This document shows, in pieces, positions 9,094 to 16,138 of a stretch of DNA of 64,000 nucleotides. The notes below the pieces were generated by a model. It saw nothing but the letters and a program-made list of their open reading frames with translations. It ran no database searches and had not been told where the DNA came from. The stretch comes from Paludibacteraceae bacterium (GTDB lineage Bacteria; Bacteroidota; Bacteroidia; Bacteroidales; Paludibacteraceae), in the NCBI GenBank assembly GCA_017478725.1, contig JAFVDD010000004.1:1-64000 (forward strand), read 5' to 3'. Each line of letters opens with the position of its first letter. The first letter of the stretch is position 1. The translations under genes and the position numbers were made by a program.

Positions 9094-9230
9094 ATACCAT
9101 CGTCATACTATCGTCATACTTGACCGTCGGCTGACCGTCGGCTGACCGTCGGGAATCACCCGACTCGGAACGGATTCGGAACGGATTCGGAACGGGGCCT
9201 GAATGGGTTCCGAATGGGTTCAGAATGTGA
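9094..9230. repeat. Undecamer array between TonB receptor and DUF362 genes
   Basis: Twelve successive 11-bp registers in changing unit families: ATACYATCGTC, TCGGCTGACCG, TCGGAACGGAT, TYCGAATGGGT. The register is kept except for a 5-bp shift at the hairpin GTCGGG-AATCA-CCCGAC (9148-9164). The last unit (9220-9230) contains the stop codon and final codons of the TonB receptor gene. No promoter-like sequence was seen in it. Confidence 0.88.
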
Positions 9231-11163
9231 ATTGGATGCCGGCCATGACGGTTGTTTTGGGCATCGGGAAGCCTGCGTTGATTTCATATTCCGTTCCCAG
9301 GAGGTTGTCGGCGGTCAGGGTGGCCCACAAGTTGCGCCAGATGCGTCCGGCGGCGTGTGCATTCCACAGAACGAAGTTCTGCTTTGTGCCGGGATCCGTG
9401 GTGACGGTATTGCCTGCGGAGGTGGTGACGGGAGAGCCCGTAGCGGTTGTTACGACGGAGGGCAATTGGGTATAGAGGCCGTGGATGTATTGGACGGAGG
9501 TGCCGATGCGGAAACGATCGTGGTGGTACGTAGCGGAGACATTCAGTTTGTGCTCAGGCGCTGCGAGGATGGGGTTAGCCATATAGAGGTAGCTGTAGTT
9601 GGCTGCCAGAACGAGGCCTTGCCAAACGCGAGCGGAGATCTCCGCTTCCACTCCGGCATTCCTGAGTTCGCCGGTGTTCACGTTGCGCGGTCTGCCGTCA
9701 ACCGGGCGTGTTTCAATCATGTTCTTCGCGTGCAGATAGAACACGTTCGCTCCCAGCCGCACTCTGCCGTCCCAGAGGTATTGCTTGTATGAGAGTTCGT
9801 AGTTCCAGAGATTGACCGCCTGCAGGCTGTCGTTTTGCGGCGGGTACATGTATAGTTCGCGAATCGTCGGATTGCGGAAACCGCGGCTGACGATGGCTTT
9901 GAGCTGTGCGTCATGCGGCAGGATAAACGAGAGTCCCGCCTGCGGCGCATAGTAGAATCCCGCCTGCGAGTGCCAGCCCAGCCGCACTCCTGCATCCAGC
10001 GAGAACCACTCCACCACCTGCTGGCGGAAATCAATATAGCCTGCCAGTTCGTAGAGCGTTTTGTTGACCACCTCATTGTTGGTGTTATTTGCCAGCACAC
10101 GGTTCCACACATGACCTCCAAAATGCTGGTAATCAAAGCCGAAAGTGGTGTGGTTGCCCCGGAACATGCGGACCGTCTGATAGGCACTCACGCCAAGCAT
10201 CAGATCGGTGTGGTTGTACTCGGTAGCAGGTGCTGGTTCGCCGGCTTTGTGGCCGTCGTTGATGCGGTGGCGGCCTCCGGAATAATAGGCCCGGACGGCA
10301 CCTTCGGTTCGTTCGTAGCGGTTTTCGGCGGAGAGTGTAGCCATTCCGCGCAGGACATGCTGACTGCTCTCCAAAACAGGCTCAGTCACCGTGCCCGGGT
10401 TAGCGGTATTGAAATAGGCGATGTTGCCCGAGGCATTGAGCGACCAGTGGTTGTCTATGTCGTAGCCCACACGCGCGAAACCGCTGTATTGGCTGAATGC
10501 GGTGTTGGGGCGGTGACCCGATGTGCGGACATAGTTGAATCCCACTGCCTCGGTCCATTTGCCGCGGCGGAGTTGATTCGTGATGCCTGCATCCACCGAG
10601 TAGTGCGAACCTCCCTGCGCATGAATACGCGTGAGGATAGTGTCCTTTTTAGGCTGGTGGGTGACGATGTTGATCACGCCTCCCAAGGCGTTGGAGCCGT
10701 AATAGAGCGACGCGGGTCCGCGGATAACCTCGACGCGTTCCGCCATCGAAGTCTGGTAGTTGTCGGCTATCGGGTGGCCGTAGAGACCGGCGTACTGCGG
10801 CAGTCCGTCAATCAGCACCAGCACGTCGGTGTTGGGCTGGCCGCCTATTCCGCGCACTTTGATACCTCCGGAGCCACCGGTACTCACGCCGTAACCGATA
10901 ACACCGCGCTGGGTGATAAACAATCCCGGCACTTGCTCCGTCAGGGTAGGGAGGATGTTCGGTTCGGAACGCTCTGTGAGCGTAGCCTGATCCACCACGT
11001 TAACAGTAACCGGCAGCAGGCGTGCATCTGCGGCAGCACGCGTGCCCGTTGCTACCACTTCCTGCAAATCGATGGTTCGCAAACTGTCCTGCGCCTCGGC
11101 TCCGGCACTCCACATACTCAGGCTGCATAACGCCGCCATGCTTGTTAAAAAGAACTTTCTCAT
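9220..11163 (-). CDS. TonB-dependent outer-membrane receptor
   Basis: A 647-residue receptor with a signal peptide ending near AEAQ, a TonB-box-like segment (DLQEVVATGTR), a plug domain (about 45-155, with IRGPASLYYGSNALGGVINIVT at its end) and a 22-strand type barrel ending in QFTF, the usual terminal aromatic residue. There is no N-terminal carboxypeptidase-like domain and no SusD partner, so it resembles siderophore, haem or vitamin receptors more than SusC. The substrate cannot be read. It is the first gene of the run that continues into DUF362, NapHG and the aldo/keto reductase. Its leader of about 100 nt contains an undecamer array. Confidence 0.92.
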   Translation of the reverse strand: MRKFFLTSMAALCSLSMWSAGAEAQDSLRTIDLQEVVATGTRAAADARLLPVTVNVVDQATLTERSEPNILPTLTEQVPGLFITQRGVIGYGVSTGGSGGIKVRGIGGQPNTDVLVLIDGLPQYAGLYGHPIADNYQTSMAERVEVIRGPASLYYGSNALGGVINIVTHQPKKDTILTRIHAQGGSHYSVDAGITNQLRRGKWTEAVGFNYVRTSGHRPNTAFSQYSGFARVGYDIDNHWSLNASGNIAYFNTANPGTVTEPVLESSQHVLRGMATLSAENRYERTEGAVRAYYSGGRHRINDGHKAGEPAPATEYNHTDLMLGVSAYQTVRMFRGNHTTFGFDYQHFGGHVWNRVLANNTNNEVVNKTLYELAGYIDFRQQVVEWFSLDAGVRLGWHSQAGFYYAPQAGLSFILPHDAQLKAIVSRGFRNPTIRELYMYPPQNDSLQAVNLWNYELSYKQYLWDGRVRLGANVFYLHAKNMIETRPVDGRPRNVNTGELRNAGVEAEISARVWQGLVLAANYSYLYMANPILAAPEHKLNVSATYHHDRFRIGTSVQYIHGLYTQLPSVVTTATGSPVTTSAGNTVTTDPGTKQNFVLWNAHAAGRIWRNLWATLTADNLLGTEYEINAGFPMPKTTVMAGIQFTF

Positions 11164-11181
11164 AATGTCGTATTTTTCGGG

Positions 11182-11235
11182 TCGGGGTTTTATCGGACTT
11201 GCATCGGAGGCAAATCGGGTTAAGTCGGGGGTGAC
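11182..11235. repeat. Undecamer array in the TonB receptor leader
   Basis: TCGG recurs at 11182, 11193, 11204, 11215 and 11225 (steps 11, 11, 11, 10). On the minus strand the units begin with CCGA, for example CCGATTTGCCT and CCGATGCAAGT. One unit is shared with the array at 53630-53684. It lies between the predicted transcription start (near 11267) and the start codon, so it would be transcribed. Confidence 0.85.
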
Positions 11236-11273
11236 AAAATGGCAAAATGTTCAATCTTCCCGAAATGCGCATA

Positions 11274-11304
11274 CAAAGATACAACTTTTTTTGCATATAT
11301 CAAA
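11274..11304 (-). promoter_or_regulatory. Promoter of the TonB receptor gene
   Basis: The minus strand has TTTG at 11304-11301, a 19-bp spacer and a TATCTTTG -7 box (11281-11274). Its -33 box is part of the near-palindrome TTGCATATATCAA (11291-11303), which it shares with the divergent promoter of the EFR1 gene. Confidence 0.8.
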
Positions 11305-11321
11305 ATTTATTTGTAATTTTG
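11290..11321 (+). promoter_or_regulatory. Promoter of the EFR1 ferredoxin gene
   Basis: TTTG at 11290-11293, a 20-bp spacer and TAATTTTG at 11314-11321. Transcription should start near 11328, leaving a leader of only about 14 nt. Confidence 0.8.
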
Positions 11322-11341
11322 TACCGCAAAACAGATGAATT

Positions 11342-12097
11342 ATGGTAATTTATTTCTCAGGAACCGGAAACAGTCTGGCTATCGCTCGTAGCATAGCCGC
11401 TGCCACCAACGAACAAGTACTACCACTCACGCAAGCCGTGCGCGAGGATCTGACTTCCGAAAAGCGCATAGGTCTGGTTTATCCTTCGTATGATTTCAAT
11501 GTGCCTCCGGCAGTGCGCACGCTGGTGCCGAAGTTGCAAATCAACGCGCGTGCGTATGTGTTCATTATTATTCCTTGCGGCGCGCAGGCGGGCAATTCGT
11601 CGTGGACGGTAAGAAAACTGCTGCAAGCAAAAGGAATCCGAGTGGCTTATACGCACAAGATCCGTGTGCCGGATAACAGTGCTATTGTGTTCGGCCGTAA
11701 TCCGAACGACCAGAAATGGAAGTTCCGCCGCTTTGCCAGCCGCCTCCAAACCATTATAGACGACGTCAAAGCCGAGCGCCATGCTTATCATTACAGCTGG
11801 TGGAGCCCGTTAGCCTGGGTAATGGGAACACGGCGAATGGAGGAATGGATGCTACGCACATTCCGTCCGGCAGTAAACGAGAGCAAGTGTATCGGGTGCG
11901 GTATCTGCGTGAAAATGTGCCCGATGCGTAACATCGCAATAGACGAGAAAGCCGGTATCGGTCCGCATTGCACAGCTTGTCTGGCGTGCCTGCATGCCTG
12001 CCCGCAACAAGCAATAGAAGCGGGCGGCAAACCAACGATTAAAGAACGCCAGTATTGCCACCCGGATATTAAGAGATCCGACTTGTCCGCCAAGTAG
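11342..12097 (+). CDS. EFR1-family flavodoxin-ferredoxin
   Basis: A 251-residue protein. The start MVIYFSGTGNSLAIARSIA is a flavodoxin-type FMN-binding loop; the C-terminal part (about 179-225) has two ferredoxin clusters, CIGCGICVKMCP and CTACLACLHACP. This two-part layout defines the EFR1 ferredoxin family, a cytoplasmic electron carrier of anaerobes without a known partner. It is transcribed alone, divergently from the TonB/NapHG run with a shared -33 palindrome, so it may be co-regulated with that redox module. It converges on the Na/Pi gene with 18 bp between stop codons. Confidence 0.88.
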   Translation: MVIYFSGTGNSLAIARSIAAATNEQVLPLTQAVREDLTSEKRIGLVYPSYDFNVPPAVRTLVPKLQINARAYVFIIIPCGAQAGNSSWTVRKLLQAKGIRVAYTHKIRVPDNSAIVFGRNPNDQKWKFRRFASRLQTIIDDVKAERHAYHYSWWSPLAWVMGTRRMEEWMLRTFRPAVNESKCIGCGICVKMCPMRNIAIDEKAGIGPHCTACLACLHACPQQAIEAGGKPTIKERQYCHPDIKRSDLSAK

Positions 12098-12115
12098 GAA
12101 CCGTCATGCGAAGAG

Positions 12116-13837
12116 CTATTTATCGTGCTTGTGCTCGTAGAGGGCTTCGTCCACATTGATGATATAATCCGCCATTTTCTCCAGTTCGACGATGATGTCC
12201 ATGTAGTTGACGCCGGTGGAGTAGTCGTACTCCTTGTCGGTGATATGCTGCATGTTCTGCGCCTTGAGTTCGTTGCGGAAATTGTTGATTTCGTTCTCCA
12301 TGTTGGTCATGTCGAGGAACTCATCCTCGGTGATGGAGAGGCGTTCCAGGGCTTCGACCATCTTCGTCTCCGCGCCGGAGACAAGGTACAACATCATCTC
12401 CACGTTCTTGTTCTGGTAGTCGGTGTAGGTGATGTGCGCCTCGTGCTTGTGGCGGATGTGCCGCGAAAGTTTGAAATTGGCGTCACCTACGGACTCCAGC
12501 TCGCCCACGATGCGCAGCATCTTGTGTACTTCGCGTTTGGAGGACTCGGACAGACGGCCGTTGGCTACCTCGTTGAGGTATTGCGCGATCTCATATTCCA
12601 TTCTATCGCAGATACCCTCGTATTTCTCCACGCGTTCGGCTATCTGGTTGAATGTCGCTTCGTCCTGCTCGTTAATCAGGTCATGAATCATACCCACCAT
12701 CCGTTGCGTACGCACGGCGAAGACGTGAATCTCTTTCCATGCCTGCAAAATGGAGAGTTCGGAGGTGGACATCAATCCGCCGGAGATAAAGACCAGTTGG
12801 TCATTGCGTTTCTTCTCTTCCGATTTGGCAGGAATAATGGTGGAAACGAGTTTCTCCAGCAGCGGCACAAAGCCGATGAGGATGCAGGTGTTGATGACAT
12901 TGAACGAGGTATGGAAGGTCGCCAGCACCGCATTCAGTTTGTCAGGCGAGACGTCAGAGGGCACACCCGGCACGAACTCCACACCCCATATACGGCACAC
13001 ACCGCCTACGAACCAACGGAACACACACAGCACCCATATCACGCCGAAGAGGTTGAACACCAAGTGCGCCATGGCGGCTCTACGAGCCTGCACCGAGGCA
13101 GAGAGGGCAACGACATTCGAGGTGATGGTCGTACCGATATTCTCGCCCAGCACCAATGCAATGCCCATGTCGATAGGCAAGACGTGCGTCGAGCAAAGCG
13201 TCATTGTGATCGCCATGATCGCCGCCGAACTCTGTACGGCAAACGTCAAAATGCCACCCACTAACAGATAGAGAAAATAGCTGCCGTAGCCCCAACTGGA
13301 CGTAGCCACGAAGAAATTACGCACAGCGCTAATCTGGTCAAGATGCATCTCCGTGGCGTTGATCTTGAGGGTTGTCAGACCAAGCAGCATCAGCGAAAGA
13401 CCCAGCATGAACTCGCCGAGGTTGGTGTTGCGGCGGTAGTGAATCAGTCCGACCGCCATGATGATGGTGGCGTAAACCACGAACCGCAAGTCGAACGAAC
13501 CGCCGCCCAGCACCATGATCCACGCCGTAAAGGTCGTACCGATGTTTGCGCCCATGATAACCGAGATAGCCTGCGCCAGCGAGAGAATACCTGCGGAAAC
13601 AAAGCTCACTGTCATCACCGTTGTAGCGGTGGATGACTGCACGGCGGCGGTGATGAACGCGCCGGTGAGCACGCCCGTGAAGCGGTTGGTGGTCATAGTG
13701 CCGAGCACATTACTCAGTTTGCTGCCCGCCATCTTCTGCAGGCCTTCGCTCATCACTTTCATTCCGTACATCAGCATCGCCACGGAGCCGATGAGCGTCA
13801 TAAGATTTACCATTGGAATATTTGTCATTTTTTTCAT
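12116..13837 (-). CDS. Na/Pi cotransporter, NptA-PhoU type (copy 1)
   Basis: A 573-residue protein: an N-terminal domain of about 330 residues with repeated Na/Pi-cotransport motifs (GAFITAAVQSSTATTVMTV and AVQSSAAIMAITMTL, the QSSA/T signature pair) and a C-terminal PhoU-like helical domain (about 360-570). It should move phosphate with sodium across the inner membrane. It is very similar to the copy at 14261-15967 and follows it in the same direction, with a small ORF and a hairpin between. ATG codons at 13837 and 13828 are both possible starts; no promoter could be found in the 23 bp between hairpin and start. Confidence 0.92.
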   Translation of the reverse strand: MKKMTNIPMVNLMTLIGSVAMLMYGMKVMSEGLQKMAGSKLSNVLGTMTTNRFTGVLTGAFITAAVQSSTATTVMTVSFVSAGILSLAQAISVIMGANIGTTFTAWIMVLGGGSFDLRFVVYATIIMAVGLIHYRRNTNLGEFMLGLSLMLLGLTTLKINATEMHLDQISAVRNFFVATSSWGYGSYFLYLLVGGILTFAVQSSAAIMAITMTLCSTHVLPIDMGIALVLGENIGTTITSNVVALSASVQARRAAMAHLVFNLFGVIWVLCVFRWFVGGVCRIWGVEFVPGVPSDVSPDKLNAVLATFHTSFNVINTCILIGFVPLLEKLVSTIIPAKSEEKKRNDQLVFISGGLMSTSELSILQAWKEIHVFAVRTQRMVGMIHDLINEQDEATFNQIAERVEKYEGICDRMEYEIAQYLNEVANGRLSESSKREVHKMLRIVGELESVGDANFKLSRHIRHKHEAHITYTDYQNKNVEMMLYLVSGAETKMVEALERLSITEDEFLDMTNMENEINNFRNELKAQNMQHITDKEYDYSTGVNYMDIIVELEKMADYIINVDEALYEHKHDK

Positions 13838-13859
13838 TTATTTATTTTACACTTGCAAT

Positions 13860-13899
13860 AAAAAATGGTATAAACCCTCGGTGGGTCTATACCATTTTC
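13860..13899 (-). terminator. Strong intrinsic hairpin before Na/Pi copy 1
   Basis: Arms AAAATGGTATA-A-ACCC and GGGT-C-TATACCATTTT pair over about 15 bp with one mismatch around the loop TCGGT. On the minus strand the hairpin is followed by a T-rich stretch (TTTTTTATTG). It starts right after the stop codon of the small ORF and ends about 20 bp before the Na/Pi copy 1 start, so it is either a terminator or an attenuator. Confidence 0.8.
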
Positions 13900-13900
13900 C

Positions 13901-14260
13901 TTATATAAGTATATAGTACGCGCTTAAAATACCTTTTCGCGGGGCATTGCGGCGCACTAATCCGCGCTTTTGGGCGTTGGAACTGAGCGAAACAGCATTC
14001 AAGTCGGTATTGGAAACCAACAGGCAAAGCACCTTTGTACAGCGCACATCGTTACTCTGCAGATGTACTTGTCCGTCGCTGTTATCACTACCATCTTCGT
14101 CCCATTCAAAGTCCTCCACTTCAATCTCCGCCATCGCTTCGATTTGCATGTCTTCCCAAGCATGCCGGATATCTCTCCACTCGTCAGCAACCAGGCAGAC
14201 GAAGAAGAGACTCATCATGGCGATGAGGAGCATCGGAGCATATTGGCGGCAGAAGGACAT
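13901..14260 (-). CDS. Small membrane protein between two Na/Pi transporters
   Basis: A 119-residue product that I do not recognise. Residues about 8-26 form one hydrophobic segment (LLIAMMSLFFVCLVA), followed by a very acidic region (about 27-65, with DFEWDEDGSDNSD) and a basic C-terminus. The start codon follows the stop codon of the upstream Na/Pi gene without a gap (TAAATG), so translation is probably coupled. The C-terminal half is of low quality as a protein and may be rapidly evolving. A role as a small partner of the transporter is only a guess from position. Confidence 0.55.
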   Translation of the reverse strand: MSFCRQYAPMLLIAMMSLFFVCLVADEWRDIRHAWEDMQIEAMAEIEVEDFEWDEDGSDNSDGQVHLQSNDVRCTKVLCLLVSNTDLNAVSLSSNAQKRGLVRRNAPRKGILSAYYILI

Positions 14261-15967
14261 TTATTTATCGTGTTTATGCTCGTAGAGAGCTTCGTCGACG
14301 TTGATGATGTAATCCGCCATTTTCTCGAGTTCGAGAATGACGTCCATGTAGTTGACGCCTACCGAATACTCGTATACATGGTCAGTGATAGCCTGCATGT
14401 TTTGGTTCTTGAGTTCGTCACGATAGTTATTGATTTCATTCTCCATGTTGGTCATCTCAAAGAACTCATCTTGATTGATGTTCACACGTTCGAGCGCCTC
14501 TACCATCATAGTCTGTGCACCGGAAACGAGATAAATCATCTGCTCGACATTCTTGTCCTGCACATCCGTGTATGCGATATTTCCTTCGTGCTTATGCTTG
14601 ATATAACGCGAGAGATTGTAGTTGGCATCACCGACAGACTCCAACTCGCTCACGATACGAAGCATCTTATGCACCTCGCGCTTGGAGGAGTCGGACAGAC
14701 GGCCGTCCGCCACTTGGTTCAAATACTGCGCAATCTCATACTCCATCCTATCGCAGATACCTTCGTATTTCTCGATACGGGAGAAGATTTTCGTAAACTG
14801 CTGATTGTCCTCTTCGTAGAAAAGGTCGTGAACCATGCCGATCATCCGTTGTGCGCGAACCGCAAAGAGGTGTACCTCTTTCCATGCTTGCAGGATAGAG
14901 AGCTCGGAAGTGGACATGAGGCCACCGGAGATGAACTGCAACTGGCTGTCTTTCTCTTTCTGCTCGGGCTTGGAGGGCAGCAACGCCGTTACCAGCTTCT
15001 CAATCAGCGGAATGAACCAAATCAGCAGGAATGTGTTCGTTACGTTGAAGCCTGTATGGAACGTAGCCAGAATAGCGTTCAGTTTGTCCGGCGATACGTC
15101 GCTCGGAATACCCGGTGTGAACTCTACGCCCCATACGCGGCAAATCAGGCCTACGAACGGACGCAGTACGCACAGCACCCAGATAACGCCGAAGAAATTG
15201 GACACAAAGTGCGCCAAGGCGGCACGGCGAGCCATGATGGATGCCGAGAGAGCTACTACGTTGGCGGTGATGGTGGTACCCAGGTTCTCGCCCAGAATCA
15301 GCGCAATACCCATATCAATCGGCAGCACGTGCGACGAACAGAGCGTCATCGTAATAGCCATGATAGCCGCCGAACTTTGCACCGAGAACGTCAGGATAGC
15401 GCCGATGACCAAATACAGGAAATAACTGCCGTAGCCCCAGCTGGACGTAGCCACGAAGAAATTGCGCACGGGTGCCATCTGGTCAAGGTGCATCTCCGTT
15501 GCGTTGATTTTCAGTGTCGTCAAGCCCAATAACAACAAAGACAGACCGATGAGAAAATCGCCGAGCGTCGCGTTCTTCTTTGTATAAATGAGCGCCACCG
15601 CCAGCACGATCATCGTATAGATAATCAGCCTAAGGTCAAACGAACCTCCGCCCAGCACCATGATCCATGCCGTGAACGTCGTACCGATATGCGCACCCAT
15701 AATAACGGAAATCGCTTGCGCGAGCGAGAGTATCCCCGCCGAAACGAAGCTCACCGTCATCACCGATGTCGCGGTGGACGACTGCACAGCCGCTGTGATG
15801 AACGCACCTGTAAGGACGCCCGTAAAGCGGTTGGTGGTCATCGTGCCAAGGACGTTGCTTAACTTGCTACCTGCCATTTTCTGCAGGCTCTCGCTCATCA
15901 CCTTCAGTCCGTACATCAACATTGCCACGGACCCAATGAGCGTAATAATCTGTAAAGCTAATTGCAT
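14261..15967 (-). CDS. Na/Pi cotransporter, NptA-PhoU type (copy 2)
   Basis: A 568-residue paralogue of copy 1 with the same QSSTATSVMTV and QSSAAIMAITMTL motifs and the same PhoU-like C-terminal domain ending in INVDEALYEHKHDK, identical to copy 1. The two are close enough over their full length to be a tandem duplication. This copy has a clear promoter (16013-16044), so it is the head of the unit. Divergence is concentrated in the PhoU half and in a few membrane loops. Confidence 0.93.
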   Translation of the reverse strand: MQLALQIITLIGSVAMLMYGLKVMSESLQKMAGSKLSNVLGTMTTNRFTGVLTGAFITAAVQSSTATSVMTVSFVSAGILSLAQAISVIMGAHIGTTFTAWIMVLGGGSFDLRLIIYTMIVLAVALIYTKKNATLGDFLIGLSLLLLGLTTLKINATEMHLDQMAPVRNFFVATSSWGYGSYFLYLVIGAILTFSVQSSAAIMAITMTLCSSHVLPIDMGIALILGENLGTTITANVVALSASIMARRAALAHFVSNFFGVIWVLCVLRPFVGLICRVWGVEFTPGIPSDVSPDKLNAILATFHTGFNVTNTFLLIWFIPLIEKLVTALLPSKPEQKEKDSQLQFISGGLMSTSELSILQAWKEVHLFAVRAQRMIGMVHDLFYEEDNQQFTKIFSRIEKYEGICDRMEYEIAQYLNQVADGRLSDSSKREVHKMLRIVSELESVGDANYNLSRYIKHKHEGNIAYTDVQDKNVEQMIYLVSGAQTMMVEALERVNINQDEFFEMTNMENEINNYRDELKNQNMQAITDHVYEYSVGVNYMDVILELEKMADYIINVDEALYEHKHDK

Positions 15968-16012
15968 ATAGATTGTTTGTTATTTACAAGAATCGGTTGT
16001 AAAAATATGGCG

Positions 16013-16044
16013 CAAAGTTACTATTTTTTTGCGACATATACAAA
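16013..16044 (-). promoter_or_regulatory. Promoter of Na/Pi copy 2
   Basis: TTTG (complement of 16041-16044), then TATATGTCGC, an A/T-rich spacer of 20 bp in all and a TAACTTTG -7 box (16020-16013). Leader about 39 nt. Confidence 0.82.
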
Positions 16045-16079
16045 TATAAACGCAATTTTGTCGGTATAAAATATATTTA

Positions 16080-16111
16080 TTTGCACAATTCAAAAAAAAG
16101 CAGTAAATTTG
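16080..16111 (+). promoter_or_regulatory. Promoter of the 638-residue acyl-CoA ligase gene
   Basis: TTTG at 16080-16083, an A-rich 20-bp spacer ending in GCAG, and TAAATTTG at 16104-16111. Because these elements occupy 16080-16111, the in-frame TTG at 16109 cannot be the start codon; ATG 16139 is preferred. Confidence 0.85.
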
Positions 16112-16138
16112 CACCCGAAAAACAATGCATATATTAAT

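Noticed and set aside
9913-11130. 405-codon open frame antisense to the TonB receptor
   Set aside because: No start signal or family motif, and the receptor on the other strand is unmistakable.
11164-11267. Cobalamin or other riboswitch in the TonB receptor leader
   Set aside because: No B12-box-like conserved words; the leader is mostly the undecamer array.
12125-13264. Long open frame on the plus strand across Na/Pi copy 1
   Set aside because: Rich in His, Val, Arg and Asp and mirrored by a similar frame (13970-15532) opposite copy 2; both are antisense shadows of the paralogous coding sequences.
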